NCBI RefSeq assembly: GCF_020283565.1
Contig: NC_060063.1
Span: 20,836,720-20,900,719, forward strand
Source of the DNA: Trifolium pratense
Taxonomy: Eukaryota; Streptophyta; Magnoliopsida; Fabales; Fabaceae
Length of the DNA stretch: 64,000 nt
Direction of reading: 5' to 3'
Shown piece by piece: positions 10,877-22,687 of the stretch. The position numbers were made by a program, and so were the translations under genes. The stretch's first letter is position 1. The number at the start of each line of letters is the position of its first letter. The notes below the pieces were generated by a model. It made no database searches, had not been told where the DNA came from, and was given only the letters and a program-made list of their open reading frames with translations.

Positions 10877-11174
10877 TGAAATCCTGTTCTCGGCAGGACA
10901 GATGTCATACACGACGTCTAGGACAACTGTGTAGATTGCCAGATGTCTCAGAAAATTAGTTTGACAACTTGATCGCAGGATCAATTTAATTATATTGAAG
11001 TAAAATACTGAAAATAATAACGACACAAGTAATTGTTAACCCAGTTCAGTGCAAACCACACCTACTCTAGGGGATACCAATCCAGGAAGAGAAACTCACT
11101 ACTCTGAATTAATACTTAGTCTTACAACGCATACCAAAACCTATTGATATGTATGCCTTTTCTTAATCCTAGTG
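10877..11174 (-). mobile_element. Antisense copia LTR fragment (copy 2)
   Basis: Near-identical to 1329-1593 plus 8449-8481, and to 25719-26013. Ends at the joint with the gypsy LTR fragment. Retains the unduplicated AAACC target of the element in copy 1. Confidence 0.8.
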
Positions 11175-11448
11175 GTTTGGGACCAGACCCACAGGTTATG
11201 CGTTTTTAGCTGTTCAAGTGTTGGTGAAGCTCCTCTCTGATTGCGACATGGGAAAAAGGTGTTTTACGTGTATATAAAGTCTACATATTTAGGTTGTTTT
11301 GTATATTTAAAGAGTACAATATTTGATTCAATAATTTCTATAAACATGGTTTTACTAAATTAAATACAATAGTATTATTTTTGTAAAGAAGAGTGTAATA
11401 CCTAGAACCAATGTTTATAAATAACTTTCAATTTTTCCGTTGCGTATT
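11175..11448 (+). mobile_element. Gypsy LTR 3' fragment (copy 2), interrupted
   Basis: Same as 8482-8757, then broken off after GCGTATT. Its last 32 bases reappear at 17898-17929. About 25 bases of the original are missing at the break, so the insertion of the following element was accompanied by a deletion. Confidence 0.8.
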
Positions 11449-14439
11449 ACGATGATTGGGTAATCATCGGGGCGAGCCGTATTTGAGTTAAAGTGGATAT
11501 TGCGCGTCAAGAGTGAGCGAACCTGGTGGTGTTAGATGACAGTTATACGTCGATGGGTACCTTAAAGGTTTAAGTTGAGTGTTTAAGGTATATTAGGATA
11601 TGAAATGTGATTATTAAGGGTAAATCACGTGATGATTGAAGGTAGGAGATCAAGTATCACGTTGATAAGTGGCAATCTATACATAGTTCGGGAGATAGTA
11701 AGTATAGGTGTTGATGTAAGAGAAATATATAGGTAATCATTGGTTAGATAACTATAGATTTCGAGAGATGTTTTGGTAAGAATGAGGAGTTCAATTTTGG
11801 AAAGTGAATTTTATGTCGATGGTATGGGATACTAGAGGTGTATGGTATGGAAATACTTAGAGAATTGTAGCAGTGTAAGCTATAATTGTTGATTATTGGC
11901 AGGTAGACCCTAAGAGAAAGTAAACATCTTGAGTAGTTTGAAGGGGTTAGTCAAGATTTGAGTAGAGATCCTGTGTGATTGGACATTTAAGTTAATGATT
12001 TCGATCGACCAAAAGGGTTGAAGGACCAAGTAGTATCTTGAATTTATGACATCATTGGTGTTGAGGTAGACAAGTTTTAAATAATTCAAGTTTTGGACGA
12101 GAATTTTTGGAAATTTTCTAGAAATGTCGTGTATTATTAGAAAGAGAGTTTGTTAGTAAGAGTACTAAGACAATGGGAGCGATAGTTGGAAGGAAATTTT
12201 GGTTTAATTTTGAGATGTAATGGAGAAAGTTAGATGGTGTGGTAAGTATTTTAAATCTCTTGAGGATTAGATTCAAGAGATTGATTTCGGTATTAAACGT
12301 ACTAAGGAGGAAATCATAGCGAAGGGTTGTGTTTTTGGTAGTTGTTCTGGAGAAGTCAAGCATTAAGATTTGAGACACGTATTCAATCGCTGGATGAATG
12401 AGTAATATGTGTCGATTCGGAGGTAAATTATAGTGACATGACGAAGATAAGATTAGAGATAATTATGCATAGAGAAATACGTAATAGGAACTTGATGGAT
12501 TAATTAATTGGAGCGTTTGGTTTTGAGGTGTACATTAGTAGACACCTTAGTGGAAGTTAGAGATGAATAAGAATCAAGCTAGTGAATGGATGTGTAGAAT
12601 ATTTGGATTATGTGCGACGAATTAAAGACATGGTTTGAAATCAACGAGATGGAGGTCTTGGTTGTTTGGAAACCAACTTTAGGAATTTATCGAACTTAGA
12701 AGTTTCATTTTACTAGATTGTTGAGGAGGACCTAATTGGAGTTTTGTAGATATTATAACATCGACAAGATAATCGCAAAGGAATGGTTAACGTTGTGCGT
12801 TAGCAAGGAAGCGAGAAGGTAATACAAGTTGTAAGGGGAGACTGACAACCTCATTGGTTAATTTGGAAATTTAAATAGGAAAAGGAGTACAGTCGGAATA
12901 AGGATGGTGAGTTTAGTAAGTGGAAAGCATGTTGGAGAATTCCACATAAGAATTTAGAAGTCGAGGTTAAGTGCGAAGTGTCATTTATGGAAGGAATGAA
13001 GCGAAATAGTTAGTCGTTGGGAAGAAATGTTAAGAATAAGTGATGGAAAAGCACATGAGAATGTGGATTATAATAATTAAGGATACTTGGAAGGGATTAC
13101 CTCACATATAATTTGGAAAATTATGATTGTGCGTGTATATTAAGGATTCGAAAGCGTCACCTGAATGGATGTCATGGTGAGGTGTGTGTTGTATGTGGAA
13201 ATAAAAAAAAAGAAGGTAAGCGCTTGTCTGGTAGAAAAGTTTGGTGGAGACTAGCACAGCTTCGATTCATTGTAGTAATTTCGATGAGGACAGACGTAGC
13301 AGAATGAATATCTGTATCGAGTAAGTAAAGGACTTCGGATATTGTCATCATGGACGGTTGAATAATAGTGATGTAGGGAGTACCTTAAGATATATTATGG
13401 AGGTAGGTATCTCGACATGTGAGGTGATGTCGGGATAATTAAGAATGGTCGGGGTGACAAGCCCTTTTGAGTAGAAGAGGATTTAATGGTAAGAGGAAAG
13501 AAACCCGAGAGATGTTTAGAAATAGAATGAGAATACAATTTAAAATGTTTTGTGCCAATGATGACAGTCAACAAGGATAAACGTTTTATGCTAAGGCTGG
13601 CAAGTATAAGCTAAGTATTAATTTGGAAAATAAGTGGACGCATAAGAAATTGATTCTTGGAAATTTGAGAATTAGATAAAGGGAGTCCAAGAGAATTAGA
13701 TAATAAAAGTTGGCAAGTGTCAAGAAAAAATGAAATGAGGAACTTGGATCACCAACCAGATGCTGGGATGATATTACTAAGGCCATGATTGGAATGAGAT
13801 TCAAATGTGAACATGCGGGTCTACACAGTTATGATATTAAAGGAAAGATTAAGGACATATGGATATGGGCGAAGTGGTGAAGTTCTTCTTTTGAGATGAT
13901 AATTTCTTTCGAAGTGCAATGGTTTGGGTGGTACTTGCTGTGATAACATCGTACTTGTTGTTGGATGATACTCTAAGGATGTTTTATGAGTGAAAGCATG
14001 AGAGTTCAAGCGACGTGTTTTGAGCGTCGTGTCTCGTTGACAAGGTCGAGGTAGTAATTAAGTGAGGAAAACATTAAGAAAACCACGAAGGAATTGTTGG
14101 ACCCTTGTGCCTCGGAGGACCTGGAGCACAAGTGGCAAAGAAAAAAAAACATTATTAAAGTTAGGTGAAGATGGTCTAAACCACCATCATGATTGTCGGC
14201 TATCTATTGACAAATTGAGGAACTGATCATCCTTGATCTCTTGTTAATAATAGACAGCATCATGTTGACTGGAATAAACTAGTTTTTCCAGCTTTGGTAG
14301 TGCGTAGTGTTTGTGGAAATTCTTTGTGGAGGGCTGCGATAGGTGCACGGTTGTGTCCAGGTGGGTGTTAGTAATAACTGGTTGAGTTGTTACTCTTGCT
14401 TTAGTTTCGAGGACAAAACTTCTTTTTGGTGGGTAGTAA
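11449..14439 (+). other. Non-coding interior of truncated gypsy element
   Basis: Only short, unsupported ORFs. GGACGAGAATTTTTGG at about 12096 and the region 14180-14320 match 5757-5800 and 6650-6790. This shows common ancestry with the first element although the LTRs differ in length by more than two-fold. Confidence 0.7.
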
Positions 14440-17400
14440 TGTAAGACCCATAATCCTGTAGGTTCTGGTCCTGGCGCAACGCGCGCAGGCTTGGTTTGTG
14501 AGGGTTGACTTTTGTTGACTTTTTAGGGATTTTTGCACCCGGAACCTATTTTGCTTAGTTTTTCGCGTAGATTTCGATTCCGAAGTTTGTTTGTTGAGCT
14601 AGGGAATGATTTTTAGGTTCTTCGATTGAAAGACCATGGGTTGTGGATAGGTTAATTAGGGTTCGAAGGTTATTAGTTCGAGTATCGTCGTTATAACGAC
14701 ATAGTTTGCTGAGATCGTGCCTGTTTTGTGCTCGAGTGTCGGAATGGCACGGGGTTTGTTTTCCTAGTCTTCTTATAGGAAGGAGGATGTTCTTGTATCC
14801 TTGGAATTTTATTTTTCGCGTTATTCTAGTTTTTGAAAAAACGGGCAATAGTTTACCCGCTGTTCCGAATTTTCGTTAACTCCGAATCCGTTTATATTTT
14901 AGATGGGAACTTTATATATCGGCTTGAGTTGGGATATGACTTTAGAATATTTTTAAGAGTTAGGAATGAAAAATACAGTCGGGGAAAAATGTTTCGCGAT
15001 AATTTTTGGAAATCGTTTAAGGCGAACGTTTAGTTTCTAAATTTTCTAGTTTCGCGAGTTTGGTCCGTAAGCGTAATGCGACTCGCCTGCGAGCGAGAGA
15101 TGAGAGCTTAAAGAAATATCTAGATATTTATTTTAGATTGCCAGTTGGCCAAGTATTTGATCCAAGGGCTAGGGTTTGATCATGACATTTTAGTATTTGA
15201 TCCAAAGGCCATTAGGCAACAAGACAAGTTAATAGTAAGGAGGTTTCATCATTGTTGACTTAGAAAAATCAGACAAGACTCTCATTCTTTCTCTCATTGC
15301 CGTGGCTTTCTTTCTTCCTTTCCTCCATCACCAAAATTTTCAATCCTTCACCATTTCATCTCATTTCAAGCTTGGATTTGTCTCTTTGGAACTAGGAACT
15401 TGCAAGGAAATCACTCCTCTTAAGGTAACTCATCTTCTCCATGCTTTTGTCTAGCTAAAAGTCATGATTTCTAGAATAATTTTAGAGTTTGCCATGACTT
15501 GTTCTTGAGTTAAATTTTCTAGAATAAGTTTTGGGTGTTTGTGGTTCTAGGGAAGTGTTTAGGAGTAGTTTATAAGCTTGTTTAAGCTTGGCACATGTTG
15601 GTTTCCATGGTGATTAAAACTTTCATGAAATCTTTTGTTAGGGTTTGAAAAATTGATTTAAAATGCTCATAACTTTGAAAACTTGTGTTGTGCTTTTATT
15701 TTTGGTGTTGTTTATGAGCATTGTAGGGAAATGGATGTTAGGAAATGGCTTTGATTTTGTGAAACAAGGAAAAATATTTTTGTGTGTGTTCTTGAGGATT
15801 TTATGAACAAATTTTTGGAAATTCTTGTTTTGACCCTCAAAATGAATTGGTTGATCATTTCCATAGGCTTGTGAACTAATAGAGGCTTGATATGTATTGG
15901 CATTGGAAAAATTTTGGGTGCGGTTCACATTTTCAAAACTTTTGGTCATGTGAAATTTCGGAAAAGAGTGGGAGAGGTTTCAAAATTGGTTAGGGCTTTG
16001 AGGGAGGCACAATTGTGGCCTAGGGCGAATTACCATGCAAAACGTTTTGGGTAAAAATGGTTTTGGTGTTGTATGTGACTCAAAGAACCAAAAATTGAAT
16101 TTTTCGTAATTAGAGGCTTTGCCCGGAAAATTTTTTGGGGCTTGGATTAGTGACTCGGGGGTATTATGGGATATTACCATGCCCTCGGAAGCGAAAAATT
16201 TTGAGCGGAAGTGCCATTTCCTTTTTCAATGGCCGAACCTAAAGGTTGTGGGGGGGGGGGAAATTTGTGAAATTTTTCTAAGTCCACAATTTTGGGAAAA
16301 ATGATCATGCTTTGATGAAATGATCATAGGTGGGTCAAAGTATGATTATAGGATGGTATTTGGAAAGAAAAACTTGAAACTTGCGACGCAAGAAAAACTC
16401 GATTATTTTGTCGAGATATTTTCGTAAAATTTTTAGGTTGTTTTCAAGTGTTTTGGTAGTGTGTGAAAGTGTCCTTTGAAGTTTAAAACCATAGAGAGCA
16501 ATGGTATGCTTTGAAAACGAAAATGTTTTGTTTTGTGAAAAATAGTGTATTTAACTTCGGGAATTTTTAATCACTATGGAGAGGACTCGAATATAATATC
16601 TGAGAGTGTTAGGAAGTGCCTTAGACACCTCTAGACCTTTGTTGATAGGTTTAGTTTCGTTAAGATATTTTGGGAGAAACTTATTCATTGTCCGCTCGTT
16701 ATTTTTAGGAAACGCGAAACGGTATATAGTGTGAAACGTTGTGGTTTTTGGTTGGAAGCATTGCCGAGGTAAGGGCACCGTTTTTATTTCCGTATTTAAA
16801 TTCCGTCGATAGCATTAGGGTATGCTTTCTTGTTGTGCTTGGTTGCTTGTTGTTGTGCTTGGTTGTTTTGCTTGTTGTGCTTGGCATGATTGTGAATGTA
16901 TTCTCGAGTTGAGTTCGTAATGAATACATGTTGCTTTTGGTCTTACATATAATTTGGTTTGGAATATATGTAATGTGTTGAAATGGCATAGATAGGGGTA
17001 TCGTATGCTCATGCACTCATAGTACGTGGCCGCGCGAGTGGGCCGCGGGGTGTGACGATCCTGTGACGGGGTGTCACGGAGTGTGACGATCCTGTGACGG
17101 GGTGTCCACTCTAATCCTTGAGATTGTGTTGATGATAGTAGAGGTAACGATCCTGTGACGGGGTGTTGCTAGAAACCTACGACTCTCCTTTATGAGAGGA
17201 TATTTTCCGGAAATAATTCATGCATGTAACGATCCTGTGACGGGGTGTTACCGTGGCGATCCTGTGACGGGGTGCCACACTCATTCATTAGAGGTTTGCA
17301 TTAGGCTATGTGCGCATTTTATTTATTATGCGTGTGTTGAGGAAAATGATAAGTGTTTAGCCGCTTTCTATTTGGTATTTGGTATTTGTATTTCCTGTTT

Positions 17401-17897
17401 CCAGATGGTGACCCTTGCTTTGTATGTGATAAATGAACGGGTTATCCCCCACCTTAGATGACGGAGAGCCTAGCGAGACTGTGGGTCGTGTGGATGGCGA
17501 GGACTTCGTAGATTATGCCGGAGAGTAGATGTTAGCACTTGTTAGGCTACATTTTGGTTAGGCTTAGGGCCTAGTTTGTATTTTGGATGACTGTATGTCT
17601 TATACATTTATACTCAGACATGTTTAGTGCCTTTTGGCCTTGTGATATATTCGGTTCATAACTCGTGTCTTTTGGTTGATGAACTTAATGTATCCGCTGT
17701 ATGTAAATTATTCAGGTACACACTTTGCTTCGAGGAAGCCCTGTAATATAACGTGTTGATGTTATATTTATTTTCTATTGAATGATGAATTGCCGAGATA
17801 GCTGCGGGCGTTCACGAGCGCCATTTTATTTAAGCGTGTTGTTTTAAATAAAAAAAAATAATACCCCTTTTTATGTTTTGAAAAACGGGGTGTTACA
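14440..17897 (+). repeat. 3458-bp gypsy LTR
   Basis: TGTAAGACCC...GGGGTGTTACA. Homologous along its length to the solo LTR at 26626-29908 (shared word TTTATATATCGG near 14910, ACTCGCC...GAGAGCT near 15080, GCTATGTGCGCATTTTAT near 17305). It has a pyrimidine-rich leader and AAGGTAACT donor-like site at about 15422, and the hairpin array at 17052-17278. Confidence 0.88.
17052..17278 (+). repeat. Hairpin array with co-varying arms
   Basis: Five copies of the core GATCCTGTGACGGGGT. Flanking arms are GTGAC/GTCAC (17052-17077), GTG-T-GAC/GTC-CAC (17083-17109), GTAAC/GTTGC (17144-17169, one G-T pair), GTAAC/GTTAC (17226-17251) and GTGGC/GCCAC (17253-17278). The arms change in step so that pairing is kept. 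Confidence 0.9.
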
Positions 17898-17929
17898 GAA
17901 TCACTACAATAATGGGTTTGGGTGTTACA
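17898..17929 (+). mobile_element. Last 32 bases of gypsy LTR fragment (copy 2)
   Basis: Continuation of 11175-11448 after the inserted element. Ends GGGTGTTACA, identical to 8781-8812 except one base. Confidence 0.85.
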
Positions 17930-18981
17930 CACATTGCTATCATTTCAATTAGGATAATGATCATAAATTTATCATGGTCCATCCATTAGCGTTGTAGAAC
18001 CATATCCTTTTACGAGACAATCTTCTCTTTCTCAATTTGTTCTACATTATCAATTAGTAGATCATCCTAGTAGGCAATAAACATATAATTAGAGACACTA
18101 GGAAACTCATGTCGACCTCCGTTAACCTTTTAGTGGTTCTTGATTTCGTGTTTCTCAAGAGAAATCTCTAACAGGGCGCTTTCCATCTTTTTATAAGTAT
18201 CAGGATTGGCCCCGAAAATTTGGAAGCCCAACCACAAATGTTAAAAACGAACTCTTAATAAAAAAATGTAAAAACTTTCAAAAAGAATTATCCTTATCTA
18301 AATAGTAAATAAAATCAATAACATAAAAAAAAAAGTCATATTTGTATCGAACATAAATAAAATATCCTTATTCTAATGAAAGACATATTAAAAGATATAA
18401 CTGAGCCACCATTAAAAAAAAAAAAATATTGAAATCAAACTTAATTCTTAGGAAAAAAGATTATTCTCTCACATTGTGATATTTTGTTAAAAAATTGACA
18501 AAAGATACGATTGAACGTATGTGTAATTGTTTCTGACGTTTTAGTGCAAACATGATTAGTTTTTTGTAATTTTTAATTATGTCGTAATAATGAGTATTAT
18601 AATTAATTTTAAATATATATTTTTAGTGAAAACTCTTTTTTCACTTGTTCCTATATTATAGGTGTAAAAACAATTACAATCATCGTAAAGAATGAAATCC
18701 ACCAAAAAATTTATAGTGGCTAATTTTAAAAAAATTATATAATTTTTATATTTAGATTATTTTAATTGGAATAAATGTTTTTCCATTATGGGTTGTCGTT
18801 TAATATGATTACGAAGAAAGTCAGCCATAATTTGTATAGGAGACTAAGTGATACAAGTATTTTAAAAATAAAATTAGATATATAATTGTAGACCTGATAA
18901 CCCATTATATTGATCAATTTTGTTTATGTGAAAATATTATAAAGCATTCCTAATAAATTTGAATTTTTTGAATTAGACTTA
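17930..18981 (+). repeat. Tandem unit copy 3 (left part), gene deleted
   Basis: 17930-18425 matches 8813-9310 and 18465-18981 matches 10235-10750. The segment between them, holding the whole cysteine-rich gene, is missing and replaced by about 35 unrelated bases. Ends in the TTA target of the Harbinger element. Confidence 0.88.
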
Positions 18982-19383
18982 GGCTCCGTTTGGCCCGGCT
19001 TTTTTATGGTCTAAAAGCTACTTCTTAAACAAGGTTAAAAGTAAGAGCTTTAAAAAAAAGTTAAAGTTGTTTGGCAATTCTATAAGAATTCTATTTTATG
19101 TTTGACTTAGTATATACATTATATTTTTTGGTACAAACATTATTGATTTATTTTTTTTACGGTAAAAATTAAACATTATTTTATTTTAAGTATCGCGAAT
19201 CACACCATCAACATAAATATCAATACAAAATTATGAATTAACATTCAAAGACAAACAAGAGAGAATACCAGATAAAATAACATTAAGAAAAATATCACCC
19301 AAAACATAAAAGTAAATATAAATAGAAAAGTTTGTTATAGTTGAACTTTAACCTAATTAATACTAGATAGTTTTTGTCAATCA

Positions 19384-20582
19384 CTAGACCCTTACCCGTG
19401 CGATGCACGGGTGTGATGCGATTGTTTTTATTTTACAATTGTATAAAACTGAAACATTAAATATTATCAAAATAATAATAATAAAATAGATAATCCAATA
19501 TTCAAAAGATTTATTTTCTAAGGAAAAGTGGTGTGGCATTGTAAGTGAGTGGTTAAATGAAGAAATATTATTGATTTAAAGATTATGATTTACTTTACAT
19601 GAGTAACAGAATAACTATCTAAAATTTATATATACAGGAGTAATATGATATATCTCCGCACAACATATAAATCTATTTCAAAACACACAAATGATTGGAT
19701 GAAAAGAGATGTGACAAAATCTAAGTCACACAATTGACATATAAATAGTGACAGAATTAGAAAAACTCAAATAAAACAAATAAAATTAAAGGGTAGATAC
19801 CTTTTAAAAATATTCCAAAGGGACATATGTGAAGAGCATCAACCTCACAGTTCAGTTCGTTTGAGTAAGAGATGATGACCCAAAGCCTAAAATCAAAAAT
19901 TATAAAAATAAGTATATCAATAAAAAAAATAAAAAAAAAGTAAAGGAAAGGAAAGTAAAACAACTATTACATAATTCAATTAAAAATAAAGTATATATAC
20001 CTGATGGTTTTAGAAAAAATGTCAATTTCTCTTAATTTTATTTGTTATGCAAAAAGTTAATTTTTGCAAAAAATAAAATAACTACAACAAATCATGGTTT
20101 TAGAAAATAACATAAGTATTTATACCTGATGCACAAAAGATGAAGAGGCAAGATAATCGAAAGAGAAATTGCACATATAAGATATGAAAAAATCTATTCT
20201 CACATTCAACCGAAAAAACAAATGGTAATCTTGTTAAGCACATGATTGAGCATTAGGGGATGAAAATATTTGTTTCTAACATTCGTAATGGTTAGTTAGG
20301 AAAATATGAATAGGATATAAATTAAAACAATTGTAACATATATATTAAAATATTGGTAGAAGAGTCCAAGAGATGAAAATTGAATGGTTATTTAAGAGAT
20401 GAAAAATATATTACGTTACAAAGTTAATTAGTGTGTATTTTTGTATTCTCTTTATTATAATATAGTAAGCAAAAATTATTATATTAGACAAAAAAAAGTA
20501 AAGGCTAAGTAAAGGTTTGAGTGAATGCATATTAAAAAGCCATAAATATATAAATGTAGAATATGAAAAGTATAGAGATGAC

Positions 20583-20670
<88 letters not shown>

Positions 20671-20799
20671 TAAGTAGAAATGATGTGGCATTGTAGAGTG
20701 ATTAATTGAATTTAAATAGATGATGTGGCTAAATGAAACAATTTGATTGGTCTAAGTGGATTAGGGTTAGGAGAACTATTTAGGAATTATATATATAGA
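19384..20799 (-). mobile_element. Non-autonomous Helitron, antisense
   Basis: On the minus strand it starts TCTATATATATAATTCC (20799 downward). It ends with the hairpin CCCGTGCATCGCACGGG, seven bases, then CTAG, followed by T. The plus-strand flanks are A at 19383 and T at 20800, as expected for insertion between A and T. No Rep/helicase gene is present. Contains an (AAT)n tract. The 5' end is homologous to the Helitron at 32498-33074 (shared GATGATGTGGCTAAATGAAA). Confidence 0.75.
20583..20671 (+). repeat. (AAT)n microsatellite
   Basis: About 29 uninterrupted AAT repeats inside the Helitron. The related Helitron at 32.9 kb has a shorter, interrupted version at the equivalent place. Confidence 0.98.
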
Positions 20800-20807
20800 T
20801 ACTTGTC

Positions 20808-21809
20808 TCACTTATACATGTATAGAAGCCAGTCTACCAAAGCATTCGTAGAATCTTTTAAGGACATCAGTAGGATTCTATTACTTTTATCTTTAAGCAT
20901 CCCCAAAGCATAACTAAATTGTTGACCATCCAAGAGTCCATCCTCCTTTACACTTTTCAATATTTTAACGCAATCAGGAATTGAGTATTGTCCATGAACA
21001 TGAGAACTGGCCGTAATTTCAGCCTTCTCAACTTCATTGTGACTTTCTGCTGCTTGAACTAATCGTTCGAATGTGTTTTTCATAGTTGTCGCAGTCCCAG
21101 CCTTGGTCTTACCCCTTGTCCCTTTATCACATATATCATTGAAACCTTTCTTTTCTTTTTTGATTGAGTATTTTCTACAAGGACAACGTCGTCGTCATCA
21201 GATTCAAGATTCTCCAGTGACACATCATCAGTAGTATTTTTGCCATCAAATTCAAGTGGCACTCCTAAAGCCGGTGTCCATTGGCATTGAGTTGTTACCG
21301 CAGTCTCCCCAAATATAAAGTCCAAAACATCACGAAATTCCAATCCTTGACATCGAAATTTTGCATATTTCACATTCTCCAGCGCAACCAGCAAGGATAA
21401 GAGATTTAGACAAATCATTCCCTTACTCACCAAATAAAAAATAAAATATTCGTAATACTCACCTTGATTTTAGCTTCCCACCATGTAGGATCAGCCACAA
21501 TAGTTCCTGTTTGAGAATTTCATCCTAAGCCTGTTTCTTTACCCAATAGTTGTTTCCAAGTGGTCCAATCAATTCTCAAATTATCCATTCTATTCTTCAA
21601 ATGTTTTTTAGTATAATTTTTATTAGCACTTTTATTGAATGTTTCGCGTATCTCTTCCCATTTCTTATGCCTAAAAGCAATTCCTGATTTCCCACACTTT
21701 CGAATCTCATCCATACAAATGTCAAGTGAAATTTTAGTATCACTTGAACATTCCATTTTGCTTTTCCTAAATTTTCAGATTTACATGAAAGATTTTCTTT
21801 GGTAGCCAT
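20808..21809 (-). pseudogene. Harbinger ORF1-like MYB/SANT-domain protein, decayed
   Basis: Minus-strand pieces in three frames. From ATG 21809: MATKENLS, then a frame change near 21750. The next piece has the MYB/SANT-like signature with tryptophans (KWEEIRETFN, about 21660; KNRMDNLRIDWTTWKQLL, about 21580). A further piece carries TGLG, WW and FRCQGLEF / WTPALGVP (21290-21370). A C-terminal piece reads ALGMLKDKSNR...DWLL, ending TGA at 20808. The order and motifs fit plant MYB/SANT-like (L10-interacting MYB type) proteins that accompany PIF/Harbinger transposases. At least two frameshifts break it, so it is unlikely to be functional. Confidence 0.75.
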
Positions 21810-22452
21810 TGCTGCATTATAGTAGAAAATTAGAAAATATAACTTGTCTAAAAAATACACATGCAATTGATTTAATTTAAACATCAACTAACTCATCCAA
21901 GTCAAATTGGCGCTCACTATTATACTAAAAAAAAATACATACTCACAACAAGCACTTAGACACATCGTTTTGTCATTTTGAACATTAAAAATACATATCA
22001 TTTACTTAATTAAAAAATACATATAGTAATCAATTTCATTTTATTTATAATAGGGTGTATGGAAGAACTACAAGTCTAACAAAAATTATAATAAAAAAAT
22101 TGTCCAAGGAACAATGAAACAAAAGGAGACGGTGATATAAAATTTGAATCAATGAAAATTTTGCTATATACTTCCTCCAGTCACTATATAACTTAAAAAA
22201 TAATTTTTTAAGGTGTTTAAAAAACTGATATATTTGATCTATCATATCAGTCAAATATTTTGATTTTTTAATAAACCTAAAAACAATTTTTTTTTACTTA
22301 TAAGAAAGACGGAATATCGCATACAAACTAAAATCCTTATTACATCACATAGTATATTATATATAAAAGAAAGACAAGAAGATAACCTGACACTTGCAGA
22401 AAGAATTTGATAGGGACGGCTGCTGTGTGGTTGGAAATGAAAGAAGTAGGAG

Positions 22453-22478
22453 ACATATATATATATATATATATATAT
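22453..22478 (+). repeat. (AT)n microsatellite
   Basis: Thirteen AT dinucleotides immediately left of the MITE-like element. Confidence 0.97.
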
Positions 22479-22663
22479 GGGTCTTGCTAATCAGTGTTCC
22501 CGGGGCACTAGTTAAGGAACCAAAAGAAGAAATAAAATAAAAGTTGTGCATGAAAAATATCAAAATATAGACTTTTTTTGTATTGACTACACTATTTTTA
22601 AGTAAAACTTTCTAAATTTGAATCCTTAACAAGTGCTCATGGGACACTATTTAGCATTTAGCT
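22479..22663. mobile_element. MITE-like element with long inverted repeats
   Basis: The left end GCTAATCAGTGTTCCC...GCACTAGTTAAGGA (about 22485-22517) pairs with the right end, whose complement reads GCTAAATAGTGTCCC...GCACTTGTTAAGGA (about 22622-22660). No ORF. It lies between two TA-rich tracts, so the target duplication cannot be resolved (TA is possible). Confidence 0.65.
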
Positions 22664-22687
22664 ATATATATATATATTAAACAAGGT

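Larger units (their letters stand above)
11449..17897 (+). mobile_element. 5'-truncated Ty3/gypsy element with giant 3' LTR
   Basis: Consists of about 3.0 kb of interior (11449-14439) without primer site or left LTR, a gypsy-type end (TTTCGAGGACAAAACTTC, then a G-rich tract), and a 3458-bp LTR starting TGTAAGACCC and ending GGGTGTTACA. The interior has no coding region, but stretches match the interior of the element at 1594-8443. I cannot place it in a named lineage from the LTR alone. Confidence 0.8.

Noticed and set aside
17052..17278. CRISPR-like or satellite array
   Set aside because: Cores are repeated at irregular spacing, and the variable parts are complementary arms rather than spacers. 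The region is inside an LTR.
14440..17897. Assignment of the giant LTRs to Ogre/Tat or Athila
   Set aside because: LTR size alone would fit, but no coding region is attached and the ends are shared with chromovirus-type LTRs here, so no lineage is claimed.
20479..20691. Open frame encoding a long run of tyrosine
   Set aside because: It is translation of the (AAT)n microsatellite inside the Helitron, not a protein.
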